This document shows positions 34,641 through 43,160 of a DNA stretch of 48,049 nt, one piece after another. A model generated the notes under the pieces. It ran no database searches and was not told where the DNA came from. It saw nothing but the letters and a program-made list of their open reading frames with translations. The position numbers and the translations under genes are program-made. Position 1 is the first letter of the stretch, and the number at the start of each line of letters is the position of its first letter. The stretch is from NCBI GenBank assembly GCA_030425905.1, contig JAUHZT010000007.1:1-48049 (forward strand). Direction: 5' to 3'. The stretch is from Gammaproteobacteria bacterium. Its GTDB lineage: Bacteria; Pseudomonadota; Gammaproteobacteria; Steroidobacterales; Woeseiaceae.

Positions 34641-35336
34641 CTAAAACGGTACCGCCACCGCCTTGCACAGGAAACGCATCAATCCATCGGCAGCGGCAAA
34701 CGCGGTTTCTACTTTCTGCTGGAAACGCGGATTAAGGCAGCTTTCAACATCGATATCCTTTACCGCAATGAAGCTCTTGCGCTTGATGTCCTCTATGCAC
34801 TCATGATTCTTGTCAAAGCCGCGCGGCGGACGGACCAGGGACTCGCCTGTCAACCTGAAATGCCGCTTGAACGCTGGCTTTGCAAGTATCCGTTGCCATT
34901 CAGCCGGTCGCGCCACGATGCGCTGGCGAATTGCGAGTAGCGATTCAGACTCCGGACGCCACATACCAGCGGCAAGAAACGCGCTGTCTGCCTCAATATG
35001 GACGTAATAGGCGGGTGCGTGCACGTCTTTTCCAAGCTCATGCCGGAACTGAATGCCGATGTTGGTCTTGTAAGGGCTCTTGCCTTTGGCAAAGCGTGCA
35101 TCTTTGTAGACTCGCATGAGCGAGCCACCAACCCGGGTTGGCATCGCCACAAACTCCGGCGCTATGTTGGCAAGAGGTCTCTGCATCGACTCAATAAACT
35201 GCAGCGCGACATCGAGCACATGCTCTTCATAACGGCTCTTGTTGAGCTTGAACCATTCGCGATTGTTGTTCGCCTCCAGCTCACGCAGAAACGCAAGCGT
35301 TGCGCTATTGAACCCCCGGTAACGCGGCGCACTCAT
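34641..35336 (-). CDS. DUF2461 (TIGR02453) family protein
   Basis: A 231-residue cytoplasmic protein with the family signature N-terminus GFNSATLAFLRELEANNNREWFKLNKSRY (written over two adjoining parts), then RVYKDARFAKGKSPYKTNIG and AYYVHIEADSAFLAAGMWRP. The function is not established. The start overlaps the stop of the upstream small gene (TGATG), so they are translationally coupled. It lies 23 bases upstream of the acetoacetyl-CoA synthetase gene, but sharing a transcript is uncertain. Confidence 0.9.
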   Translation of the reverse strand: MSAPRYRGFNSATLAFLRELEANNNREWFKLNKSRYEEHVLDVALQFIESMQRPLANIAPEFVAMPTRVGGSLMRVYKDARFAKGKSPYKTNIGIQFRHELGKDVHAPAYYVHIEADSAFLAAGMWRPESESLLAIRQRIVARPAEWQRILAKPAFKRHFRLTGESLVRPPRGFDKNHECIEDIKRKSFIAVKDIDVESCLNPRFQQKVETAFAAADGLMRFLCKAVAVPF

Positions 35337-35716
35337 CAGCAGCGGCTGCCTGCCTGAGGGTTAGGATACATGTCCGATTCGTCTTCGTTCTCGCGCGGTG
35401 CGAGGCAGGCGAAATCCTTCTCCACGAGAACACTCAGGCTTTGACCTTGATCCAGCAGCTGTTCGCCAGCGATCGAAACCTGCTCGGAAGATGCCCAGGT
35501 GAGTACAAGCTTCTCCGGCAAGCGCACCGTAATCACGTGCTCGGAATAAAATGCGGCCGGCGCAACGCTCGCAGGGCTGGCCTCAACGACATAGCTGAAG
35601 CGTCGTCCGCCCGGAAACTCGGTTGCCGAGCTAACCATGCCGTCAGTGGCTAGTGCCTCGACTTCCGCACGAGTAAGCCGCAGGCGGATGGAATTATCAC
35701 GAATTCTAAGTTTCAA
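35336..35716 (-). CDS. Small conserved hypothetical protein (MKLRIRxNSIRLRLT family)
   Basis: A 126-residue soluble protein. Its N-terminus MKLRIRDNSIRLRLTRAEVEAL is characteristic of a widely distributed family of unknown function that I recall as DUF7009. The body is mainly beta-strand-like (RRFSYVVEA, HVITVRLPEKLVLTW) with an acidic tail ending in PNPQAG. It overlaps the DUF2461 gene by one base, suggesting a functional link. It is divergent from the TauE/SafE-type gene across a 122-base gap that shows no clear promoter. Confidence 0.78.
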   Translation of the reverse strand: MKLRIRDNSIRLRLTRAEVEALATDGMVSSATEFPGGRRFSYVVEASPASVAPAAFYSEHVITVRLPEKLVLTWASSEQVSIAGEQLLDQGQSLSVLVEKDFACLAPRENEDESDMYPNPQAGSRC

Positions 35717-35838
35717 GCGAATCTACTGGTCACTGCTGACGTTCGATTAAAACATGATTCCCGATTGGCGGTAAGACTTGCCCTGCGTGTCCGGGTACAC
35801 TTCGCAACCCTGACCAAGTCACGCGCAAGGGAGCCGCA

Positions 35839-36597
35839 TTGATTACTGACCCGTGGTTTTATGCTGCGGCCATCCCGGCAGTGCTGTTATTCGGCATTTC
35901 CAAGGGCGGCTTTGGCGGTGGCCTTGGTACGCTCTCCGTGCCACTTATTGCGCTTGTCATATCGCCCGTGCAGGCGGCCGGCATCCTGCTGCCAATCTTG
36001 TGCCTTATGGATCTCGTCAGCCTGTGGGCTTACCGGGGCAAGTGGGTGTGGTCGGAACTTCGGGTGCTGTTGCCTGCATCGCTGCTCGGCATTGCCATCG
36101 GTACGCTGTTGTTCGGTTTCATGAGCAGCGCGGTCATTCGCCTGATCATCGGCACTGTAGCCCTAGCCTTTACACTGCATTATTTGCTGCACATGCGCGC
36201 CGCCGGGCAAACAAAGCAAAGCGACTTTCCGCGATCAGTCGGCGCCATCGGCGGTGCAGTAGCGGGTTTTACCAGTTTCGTTGCACATGCCGGCGGCCCG
36301 CCGATCAGCATGTATCTCTTGCGTCGTCCACTGAATCGGACTGATTTCGTCGCCACCACAGTGCTTTTTTTCACGGTCGTCAACTACACGAAACTCATCC
36401 CCTATGCCTGGCTCGGCCAGCTCGACGCGAGTAACCTGCTGACCTCGCTGGTCCTGGCGCCACTCGCGCCGCTCGGGGTCGGCATCGGTGTCTACTTGCA
36501 CAAACGCGTATCTGACCGCTTTTTCTTCCTGAGCGTTTACGTGTTGCTGGCGGCCGTTGGCGCCAAGTTACTCTGGGACGGACTCAGTCAGCTCTGA
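35839..36597 (+). CDS. TauE/SafE (TSUP) family membrane permease
   Basis: A 252-residue inner-membrane protein with about eight hydrophobic helices and the TSUP signatures: FGISKGGFGGGLGTLSVPL near the N-terminus and GAVAGFTSFVAHAGGPPISMYL midway. Family members export or import sulfite, sulfoacetate or related organosulfur anions; the substrate here is not determined. The start is TTG 35839 with AAGGGAG 5 bases before it, a strong ribosome site. The 3-prime end overlaps the convergent octaheme lipoprotein gene by 30 bases, an unusual overlap that might give antisense effects. Confidence 0.88.
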   Translation: MITDPWFYAAAIPAVLLFGISKGGFGGGLGTLSVPLIALVISPVQAAGILLPILCLMDLVSLWAYRGKWVWSELRVLLPASLLGIAIGTLLFGFMSSAVIRLIIGTVALAFTLHYLLHMRAAGQTKQSDFPRSVGAIGGAVAGFTSFVAHAGGPPISMYLLRRPLNRTDFVATTVLFFTVVNYTKLIPYAWLGQLDASNLLTSLVLAPLAPLGVGIGVYLHKRVSDRFFFLSVYVLLAAVGAKLLWDGLSQL

Positions 36598-38682
36598 GCG
36601 CGCTATGTCGAGCACATAGACATAGCGCTGATTGTGCGGCTCGAGTTCAACGGCCTTATGCAGTTCCAGTGTCGCCGCGGCCAGGTCGCCTTCGCGCACC
36701 AACAATAAACCCAGCGAGTGATGCAAGGCGGCACTGCCTGGAACAAGCTCGATACCTTCTTCGAGTACCTGGCGGCCTCGATGGTCATCGCCTGACTGGC
36801 GCAATGCATCCGCAAGATTAACCCGCGCCCGCACCAGGAGTGGTTGCATTTGGACGGCACGCTCGTACTTCGCGAGTGCTGCTGCGACCCGACCCATCGC
36901 AATATCGAGATCAGCAAGGCTGACCCAGGCATCAGGTCTGTCCAGCAGCATCTCGTGCGATGCTCTGTACTCTGCCTGCGCTCGCGCGAAATCCTGACGG
37001 GCAACGGGCGGCAGCATTTCATGGACATCGGCGTACGCCAGCGCAGCCTCGATACGTACTGCGCGAACCGCGTCGGCCAGTCGCCCTGTGCCGGACTGCA
37101 AGCGAAATTCCGCGGGTGCCGAGCGCAGCAAACGCACGGCCGCGATGCGCATGAGCGGATCAGCGTCGTTGAGGCCCGCACGCAACGCATTCACCTCGTC
37201 TTCTCCGAACGGTGGTGCGAGCAACCCCAGGGCCGTCGCCCGTGCGATGCCCGGCGTTGCCGGATCGCTTATTTCACTGAGCAGCGCTGCATTCCCCGCG
37301 CCCCTGCGACCGGCCTGCAAAGCCGATGCGAATTCGGCACCCGACGGCGGACCGTGCCATGCTTGAACAGCGCTTGCTGCCCAGTCGTTGCTCTCATCGG
37401 TATGGCAATTCACGCAGGCGTTCGGCACACCTGTCGTCCCGTTCAGGTCTGGCCGGGGCACCCGAAAGCTGTGATCTCGCCGATCGTCCACGCCCATGTA
37501 AGTTCTACTCGGCATATGACAATCGACACAGGCGACCGTTGCTTCAGGATGACCCGTATGCGATTCCACTGCGAAGGTCGACGGCAGGTGACACTGCGCA
37601 CAGACATTGTCTGGCTCGCCACTGGTCACGAGTTCCAGCGAATGCGGGTTGTGACAATTGCTGCAGCTAACGCCCGCCCGGTACATCTTGCTTTGCACGA
37701 ACGAGCCGTATACATAGACCTCGTCCTGGATCTGGCCGTCCGCAAAATAAAGTCCTTCTTCGAGCATTGACAGCATGTGTGTGTCTGCCAGCGGCCGACC
37801 GTACTCATACTCTTCGGCAATTACCGAGCGCCGCGCATGACAACGCCCACAGGATTCAGGCTGTTGCGGCGCCTGCATCGCTGGTTCGCTGCGCTCAGCA
37901 ATGCCCGTGGCAGGATTCATCGCCCAGACCGCACGCCCCTGGTCATCGAGGCTGAGCGCCAGTCCAAAACGACTATTGACGAACTCACCGCGCTGCGCCT
38001 GTGCTACGTGCCGGGAACCGGGACCGTGACACGCCTCGCAGCCAACCGACAGTTCCGAATAGCTCGTATTAAAGCTGTCCGTCTTGACGTCGTACCCCAT
38101 AACGACATTGGTCGAATGGCATTCGGCGCACATGAAGTTCCAGTTTTGCTGGCGGCCTGTCCAGTGCAGGATATCCCCGGGGGCTATGTGTTCATCCGGA
38201 TAGAGGTGAAACCAGCGTTGCCCGCCGGATTCGGCGGGGCGGGAATCCCAGGCAAAAGGCAGCGCCTGCAGGCGGCCACCCGGGAACTCGACAAGATACT
38301 GCTGCAGCGGTTCGACACCGAATACCCACTTTACCGGGTAGTCGGTCAACGCTCCGTTTTCGTTCAGGGTGCGAACAACAAACTGCTCGTCTCGCGTGAG
38401 GAAGGTCGTTGTCTCGCCGAAATACTCGAACTCGTTGCCTGAGAAATTGCCGAGCACAGTTGCTGGCGTAGCGTGCTGCATTGCAAGCTCATGGTGCGAT
38501 CCTTGCCATGCGGAATATTCGGCGGCATGACAATTTTCACAAGACGAACTGCCAACAAACGCCATCGCGGCCGGCGGCTCCGGCTGCGTCGTGTCAGTGC
38601 TCTTACTGCAAGCGCCGCAAATTGCGAGTACGGCCAGCAGAAAAAAGCGGGGCAGCGCGTCGCTGGGGTTCGACGCGGTCAC
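36568..38682 (-). CDS. Octaheme c-type cytochrome lipoprotein with C-terminal HEAT/TPR-like region
   Basis: A 704-residue exported electron-transfer protein. The N-terminus (FFLLAVLAICGACS) is a signal with lipobox, so it is probably lipid-anchored. Eight CxxCH heme motifs start at Cys 48, 185, 215, 278, 340, 361, 385 and 423, consistent with a cytochrome-c554-like multiheme fold. The C-terminal third has helical repeats: HEAT-like (about 470-560), then TPR units such as AALAKYERAVQMQPLLVRAR and LAAATLELHKAVELEPHNQ. It starts with GTG 38682, three bases after the cold-shock gene stop. The substrate is unknown; related multiheme-TPR proteins are uncharacterised to my knowledge. Its end overlaps the TauE/SafE gene. 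Confidence 0.9.
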   Translation of the reverse strand: MTASNPSDALPRFFLLAVLAICGACSKSTDTTQPEPPAAMAFVGSSSCENCHAAEYSAWQGSHHELAMQHATPATVLGNFSGNEFEYFGETTTFLTRDEQFVVRTLNENGALTDYPVKWVFGVEPLQQYLVEFPGGRLQALPFAWDSRPAESGGQRWFHLYPDEHIAPGDILHWTGRQQNWNFMCAECHSTNVVMGYDVKTDSFNTSYSELSVGCEACHGPGSRHVAQAQRGEFVNSRFGLALSLDDQGRAVWAMNPATGIAERSEPAMQAPQQPESCGRCHARRSVIAEEYEYGRPLADTHMLSMLEEGLYFADGQIQDEVYVYGSFVQSKMYRAGVSCSNCHNPHSLELVTSGEPDNVCAQCHLPSTFAVESHTGHPEATVACVDCHMPSRTYMGVDDRRDHSFRVPRPDLNGTTGVPNACVNCHTDESNDWAASAVQAWHGPPSGAEFASALQAGRRGAGNAALLSEISDPATPGIARATALGLLAPPFGEDEVNALRAGLNDADPLMRIAAVRLLRSAPAEFRLQSGTGRLADAVRAVRIEAALAYADVHEMLPPVARQDFARAQAEYRASHEMLLDRPDAWVSLADLDIAMGRVAAALAKYERAVQMQPLLVRARVNLADALRQSGDDHRGRQVLEEGIELVPGSAALHHSLGLLLVREGDLAAATLELHKAVELEPHNQRYVYVLDIARSELTESVPE

Positions 38683-38685
38683 TCG

Positions 38686-38898
38686 TTATTCGGCGATGAC
38701 GTTTTCCGCCTGCGGACCTTTCTGGCCGTCAGTTACTTCCATCGTAACCTTCTGCCCTTCCTTCAGCGTTTTGAACCCTTCCATGACAATCGCGCTGTGG
38801 TGCACAAATACATCCTTGCCACCTTCGCGCTCAATAAATCCAAAACCTTTATCGTCGTTGAACCACTTGACGGTTCCTGAAACTCTTTGATCTGACAT
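38686..38898 (-). CDS. Cold-shock family (CspA-like) nucleic-acid-binding protein
   Basis: A 70-residue single cold-shock domain with RNP1 (DKGFGFIE) and RNP2 (VFVHHSAI) and the usual GTVKWFN opening. It binds single-stranded RNA or DNA and melts RNA structure. GAGG lies 6 bases before the ATG. Whether it is cold-induced or constitutive cannot be told. Only three bases separate its stop from the octaheme cytochrome GTG, so the two may share a transcript, which is odd for a cold-shock gene. A 120-base gap separates it from the upstream FMN dehydrogenase. Confidence 0.95.
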   Translation of the reverse strand: MSDQRVSGTVKWFNDDKGFGFIEREGGKDVFVHHSAIVMEGFKTLKEGQKVTMEVTDGQKGPQAENVIAE

Positions 38899-39018
38899 GG
38901 CTACCTCAACTACAAAAACGCCCGCCCTAGCCGACTTTCAACAATGCGACAGCACGGGACTGGCCTAATCCTACCTGTATTCGGCGCAAGCGGCCAACGC
39001 CAGTATAGGCAAACATCG

Positions 39019-40176
39019 TTACAAAGCTGTGGCGCTGCGCCGCAGGTAACGGCGGTCCAGCCTGGCAACCGAGTTGCAGCCCACCAGCGCCATGGTCCGT
39101 GCAAATTCTGCACGCAATATGCCGAGCGCATGTTCGACGCCGCTCTGCCCGCCGGCTGCCAGGCCATAGAGGTAAGCGCGGCCAATGCTGCAGGCACTGG
39201 CGCCGGCAGCGAGTGCCTTAACAACGTGGTTACCGCGCCGGATGCCTCCGTCACAGATAATCTCAAGACGGCCATGCAATGCATCCGCCACCGCCGAGAC
39301 ACAATCGATGGGCGCGGGTGCCGATTCAAGCTGGCGGCCACCATGGTTCGACAGCATGACGGCAGTCGCGCCTGATTGCACAGCCCTGCGGCAGTCCTCG
39401 ACGGTTTGCACACCCTTGATGACCAGTGGACCGTCCCAGCGTTCGGCCAGCCATTCAACGTCTTTCCAGGTCAAAGAACGATCCATTTCATCGTCAATGT
39501 ACTGGCGTATGCTGCCTTCAATAGCCTGCCCGGCCACACTGCGCGTGAGGTTGACCATTTCCAGATCCTTCCTCACCAGCGCCCGGTACAGCCAGCCCGG
39601 ATGCCGCGCAAAATCCAGTGCCTGGCGCAAACGCGAACGAGGCGACGCCGAAAAGCCGTACACAAAATCCCGCTCCCGGTTGCCGGCAACGGGTGTATCC
39701 ACCGTTAGACACAGGGCGCAATAGTTTTGGGCTTTGCAGCGCTCGATAAGCTCCGCCGTCAAACCACGGTCTTTAAAAACGTAAAGCTGAAACATTTTCG
39801 GTCCACTGGACGCGGCAGCAGCCTCTTCGATACAGGTGGTGGCAAGTGTCGACAGGCTGTAGATCATGCCGAACTTTTCTGCCGCTTTTGCAACCGCCGG
39901 CTCACCCTCTGCATGGAACAATTTCGATCCGCCCGTCGGTGAGATCATGACCGGCCAGTCGATCGGCTGGCCGAACAAAGTGCTTTGCATATCGATGCTA
40001 CTGGCATCGCCCAGTTGCGCCGGCAGCAGTTCGTAGTCATTAAATGCGGCGGTGTTGCGGCGCAGGCTCAGTTCGTCATCGGCGCCGCCATCAATGTAGT
40101 GGAACACGGGCCGGGGTAAGCGTCGGCGCGCAAGTACACGCAGGTCAGCAATGTTGTGACATTTTTTCAAAGACAT
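39019..40176 (-). CDS. FMN-dependent alpha-hydroxy-acid dehydrogenase (L-lactate dehydrogenase-like)
   Basis: A TIM-barrel flavoenzyme of 385 residues that oxidises an L-2-hydroxy acid such as L-lactate or glycolate to the keto acid. Signatures: VFHYIDGGADDELSLRRN, WPVMISPTG, YSLSTLATT, FQLYVFKDR, CLTVDTPVAGNRERD, LVIKGVQTVEDC and the active-site ATAVMLSNHGGRQLES (catalytic His, substrate Arg), then ICDGGIRRGNHVVKALAAGA. Length and motifs fit LldD/LctO-type enzymes. Lactate is the most likely substrate, but mandelate or glycolate relatives look alike. Confidence 0.9.
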   Translation of the reverse strand: MSLKKCHNIADLRVLARRRLPRPVFHYIDGGADDELSLRRNTAAFNDYELLPAQLGDASSIDMQSTLFGQPIDWPVMISPTGGSKLFHAEGEPAVAKAAEKFGMIYSLSTLATTCIEEAAAASSGPKMFQLYVFKDRGLTAELIERCKAQNYCALCLTVDTPVAGNRERDFVYGFSASPRSRLRQALDFARHPGWLYRALVRKDLEMVNLTRSVAGQAIEGSIRQYIDDEMDRSLTWKDVEWLAERWDGPLVIKGVQTVEDCRRAVQSGATAVMLSNHGGRQLESAPAPIDCVSAVADALHGRLEIICDGGIRRGNHVVKALAAGASACSIGRAYLYGLAAGGQSGVEHALGILRAEFARTMALVGCNSVARLDRRYLRRSATAL

Positions 40177-40269
40177 CGCAAAACAGTATCACGGAACCTT
40201 CTTACGGCCATCATTTCAGCACCGCTGCTGTTAGAATACGCCACCGTCAAAGTCCCGGATGTGTAAGCA

Positions 40270-41310
40270 ATGACGCCAAGCGTTTCTCGAAGTGTTGCCG
40301 ACCGTCGCGTAGCGTTGTGGCTACTTGTTTGCTGTGCGCTGGTGTTTGCCATGATCGTGCTCGGAGGCGTTACGCGCCTGACAGGATCTGGCCTTTCAAT
40401 GGTCCACTGGAAGCCTGTCACGGGCGTACTTCCGCCACTCGACGATGCCGCCTGGCAAGATGCGTTTCGCGCCTACCAGCAATCGCCTGAATACCAGAAG
40501 GTCAATGCGCACATGGACGTGCATGACTTCAAGGAAATCTTTTGGCTTGAATACCTGCACCGGCTGCTGGGCCGGATTATCGGCATCGTATTCCTGGTGC
40601 CTTTCCTGATCTTTGCCGCCAGGGGCTATATTCAACGATCGGAATGGCCGCGTTATCTCGCCATGTTCGTCCTCGGCGGTCTGCAGGGAGTACTTGGCTG
40701 GTGGATGGTCAAGAGCGGCCTCGTCGACCGGCCTGAAGTCAGCCAGTACCGACTTACTGCACACCTCGTGGCGGCACTGCTGATCTACGCTTTCATGTTC
40801 TGGGTGGCGCTGTCGCTACTGTACCCGCGCAAAAGCGATTCGCGGCATGCCTGGTTTGGCAAGGCAAGCGCTGTCACCGGGATGATCGCAGTAACCATTA
40901 TTTCCGGGGGCTTTGTCGCAGGCCTGAAAGCCGGCAAGGTATTTAACTCGTTTCCGATGATGGGCGACTACTGGATTCCGCCCGGTGTTATGGCCCTGTC
41001 GCCACCGTGGCGCAATTTTTTCGACAACCCGGCGCTCGTGCAGTTCGACCACCGGGTACTCGCGATCTCGACGTTCCTGATCATAATTTTGTCGTGGTTT
41101 GCACTGGGAAAGACGAAGTACCCGGCAAGAGCGGCACGCGCACGGCACCTGCTGCTCGCGGCCGCGGTACTGCAGGTCAGCCTCGGAATTTCGACGCTGT
41201 TGCTGCACGTACCCATTCTGCTGGCCGCCAGTCACCAGGCGGTCGCAGTGCTGTTACTGAGCGCCGCTTTGTACCTCACGCACAGCTTGCGTGACGGTGG
41301 AGCCGCCTAG
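40270..41310 (+). CDS. ctaA: Heme A synthase (CtaA/COX15)
   Basis: An inner-membrane enzyme that oxidises heme O to heme A for aa3-type cytochrome c oxidase, implying aerobic respiration. The 346-residue protein has about eight helices and the type-II (COX15) pattern: GGVTRLTGSGLSMVHWKPVTG (written over two parts), EIFWLEYLHRLLGRIIG, LGGLQGVLGWWMVKSGL, YRLTAHLVAALL, GGFVAGLKAG, QFDHRVLAI and AASHQAVAVLLL. Conserved histidines for heme binding lie in these segments. It is divergent from the FMN dehydrogenase and overlaps the end of ilvE by 4 bases. No coxA/ctaG genes are in the window. Confidence 0.95.
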   Translation: MTPSVSRSVADRRVALWLLVCCALVFAMIVLGGVTRLTGSGLSMVHWKPVTGVLPPLDDAAWQDAFRAYQQSPEYQKVNAHMDVHDFKEIFWLEYLHRLLGRIIGIVFLVPFLIFAARGYIQRSEWPRYLAMFVLGGLQGVLGWWMVKSGLVDRPEVSQYRLTAHLVAALLIYAFMFWVALSLLYPRKSDSRHAWFGKASAVTGMIAVTIISGGFVAGLKAGKVFNSFPMMGDYWIPPGVMALSPPWRNFFDNPALVQFDHRVLAISTFLIIILSWFALGKTKYPARAARARHLLLAAAVLQVSLGISTLLLHVPILLAASHQAVAVLLLSAALYLTHSLRDGGAA

Positions 41311-42296
41311 ACTTCGGTTAACCAGCCGTGCGTATCCGGCGCTTCACCGTACTGGATCGACTGCAAGGCTGTGCGCAGCTTCTCGACACTCGGGCCAGCC
41401 TTGCCGTCCCGTACCGGAATCTCCTGCCCCTTGTGAACCAGCGTTCCCACCGGCGTCAGGCAAGCGGCTGTGCCGGACAAGGCCGCTTCGTAGGTCTTTA
41501 CCCATTCCAGCAGCTCGGCAACCGTGAAGGAGCGTTCGTTGATGCGATAGCCGAGGTCTTTCGCGAGCGTGAGAATGGAATCGCGGGTCATGCCGTGCAG
41601 GAAGGTGGTGTCGAGCGGCTTGGTGATTATTTCGTCATCGTTGATCAGCAGGAAATTGGCCGCGCCGGTTTCCTGCACGTCGCCGTTCGGACAAAACAGC
41701 ACCTGGTCGACGCCAAACTCGGCCTTGGCGGCGAGCGTGGGGCCTAAAGCCGCCGCGTAGTTGCCGCCGGTCTTCGTACTGCCCAACTGTTCTGTAGAGC
41801 GGGAACGCTGGTCTTCGACCAGCAGCTTGAGCGGCCGTGCTCCACCCGCGAAGTAGTCGCCAACCGGGGAAGCCAATACAAACAATGTGGCGACCGTCGA
41901 CGGTGAAGCGGCGGCGCCGATATTCTCCAGCGTGCCGATCAATGTAGGACGCAGGTACAGGGAACTCGGCGGTTGCGGAATGTCCTCAACCTGGCGACGC
42001 ACGAGGTCGAGCACCATGTTTGCAAGCAGTTCAGTGTCAGGTACGGGCAACTTCAGCGACGCGGCGCTCTTTTGCATCCGAGCTATGTGGTCGTACAGGC
42101 GGTAGACGCGCGCTTTGCCATCCGCCCAGCGGTAGGCCTTGAAACCTTCGAAGCACGTGCTCGCATAGTGCAGGACGTGTGCTGCCGGATGAATAGATAA
42201 CGGCTCGAGCGCTTTTATTTCTGCAGGCTGCCATGCCTTGCCGTCGAACTGAGCGATCGCAAAGTGGTCGCAGAACTCGGTTCCAAACTGACTCAT
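41307..42296 (-). CDS. ilvE: Branched-chain-amino-acid aminotransferase
   Basis: A fold-type IV PLP aminotransferase that makes the last step of leucine, isoleucine and valine synthesis. The 329-residue protein has HYASTCFEGFKAYR, YLRPTLIG, the PLP-Lys segment GSTKTGGNYAAAL, FCPNGDVQETGAANFLL and GMTRDSILTLAKDLG. It is of the longer type-II form. It is about 37 kb from the acetolactate synthase genes. A 122-base gap upstream, before the regulator stop, shows a T-run but no convincing stem. Confidence 0.94.
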   Translation of the reverse strand: MSQFGTEFCDHFAIAQFDGKAWQPAEIKALEPLSIHPAAHVLHYASTCFEGFKAYRWADGKARVYRLYDHIARMQKSAASLKLPVPDTELLANMVLDLVRRQVEDIPQPPSSLYLRPTLIGTLENIGAAASPSTVATLFVLASPVGDYFAGGARPLKLLVEDQRSRSTEQLGSTKTGGNYAAALGPTLAAKAEFGVDQVLFCPNGDVQETGAANFLLINDDEIITKPLDTTFLHGMTRDSILTLAKDLGYRINERSFTVAELLEWVKTYEAALSGTAACLTPVGTLVHKGQEIPVRDGKAGPSVEKLRTALQSIQYGEAPDTHGWLTEV

Positions 42297-42418
42297 AAAT
42301 ACCCGGAATGTTGTAATTCAAGAACGCCCGCCACTTTGCCATCAATGGCAGGGTCTTGGCTAGCCAGTACCATCAATAAGGTACAGGTGGGCAGCAAAAA
42401 AACCCATGGCGCCGATTC

Positions 42419-42967
42419 TCAGAAGGTGGGCGGTGTGCAGGCCGAGATCAATTCGCAGACTTCGTTCCCCGGATTATGGAATGAGTGCGGCTGGTTGCTT
42501 TTGAAATAGTAGGCGTCGCCCTCGCCGAGCACTGTCGATTGCTCACCCACGGTCACCTTCAGGCGGCCCCGCAGCACCAGGCCGCACTCCTCACCGTCGT
42601 GTGTAATCTCGTGCCGGCCGGTGCCGGCACCCGGCTGGTAACTTTCGCGTAAGAGCTGAATGGCACGATCATGCAGGCTGGCGCCAACCTGGCGATACGA
42701 TACGCCGCCATCGGCAATTTCCGTCAACTCACGAGCACGGAAAAAAACCCGGTCCGGCACATCACTCTCATCACCGAAGAAAGCACTCAGGCTCACTGGA
42801 ATGCCATCGAGCACCTTCTTGAGCATGCTGACCGTCGGGTTGAGTTTGCCCGCTTCGATCTGCGAGATGCTGGCATTGGCCACGCCAGTCTGGCGCGCGA
42901 GTTGCCGCTGCGAAATACCGCGCTGCGTGCGCAGTTCACGCAAGCGCTGGCCGATGGGTTTGTCCAT
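42419..42967 (-). CDS. PuuR-like XRE/cupin transcriptional regulator
   Basis: A 182-residue regulator: an N-terminal XRE-type helix-turn-helix (about 5-60, RLRELRTQRGISQRQLARQTG and IEAGKLNP) and a C-terminal cupin domain (about 105-175, EITHDGEECGLVLRGRLKV, GDAYYFKSNQPHSFHN). The arrangement matches PuuR, which represses putrescine catabolism. It is divergent from an omega-amino-acid aminotransferase and methylmalonate-semialdehyde dehydrogenase, so these are the likely targets. A palindrome at its own promoter suggests autoregulation. Effector unknown. Confidence 0.92.
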   Translation of the reverse strand: MDKPIGQRLRELRTQRGISQRQLARQTGVANASISQIEAGKLNPTVSMLKKVLDGIPVSLSAFFGDESDVPDRVFFRARELTEIADGGVSYRQVGASLHDRAIQLLRESYQPGAGTGRHEITHDGEECGLVLRGRLKVTVGEQSTVLGEGDAYYFKSNQPHSFHNPGNEVCELISACTPPTF

Positions 42968-42994
42968 GTTGTCGATCTCTCGTGGCTCAAGCAG

Positions 42995-43014
42995 GTGTTT
43001 ATCTTAATAAACAC
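42995..43014. promoter_or_regulatory. Perfect inverted repeat, operator candidate at the regulator promoter
   Basis: GTGTTTAT and ATAAACAC flank CTTA, a perfect 8-base inverted repeat with a 4-base spacer, 28 bases upstream of the puuR-like start. It touches the candidate -10 element, as an autoregulatory operator would. Confidence 0.6.
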
Positions 43015-43042
43015 TTTACGCCCCAAGCGCACTATTAATCAA
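43013..43042 (-). promoter_or_regulatory. Candidate promoter of the puuR-like gene
   Basis: On the minus strand, TTGATT (43037-43042) and TAAAGT (43013-43018) are separated by 18 bases. The -10 element overlaps the inverted repeat at 42995-43014. Confidence 0.4.
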
Positions 43043-43067
43043 CAGCTTAGCGCTCGGCACTTAAAGG

Positions 43068-43080
43068 ATTGTTTAACAAT
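43068..43080. promoter_or_regulatory. Second palindrome, operator candidate at the aminotransferase promoter
   Basis: ATTGTT and AACAAT flank one T. The palindrome covers the candidate -35 element of the plus-strand aminotransferase gene. It shares the core GTTTA with the repeat at 42995-43014, so one regulator could bind both. Confidence 0.45.
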
Positions 43081-43098
43081 GCTGCGCAAGCGTAAACT
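43069..43098 (+). promoter_or_regulatory. Candidate promoter of the aminotransferase-mmsA operon
   Basis: TTGTTT (43069-43074) and TAAACT (43093-43098) are 18 bases apart on the plus strand, 62 bases upstream of the aminotransferase start. Confidence 0.4.
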
Positions 43099-43160
43099 CT
43101 TTCTCCACCGTTAATGACCCACCCGGCAAACCCGCCGGACCCTGCTGGAGGACCCGATCA

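Noticed and set aside
42380-42420. T-rich stretch after the PuuR-like gene as an intrinsic terminator
   Set aside because: A run of T is present on the minus strand, but no adequate GC stem precedes it.
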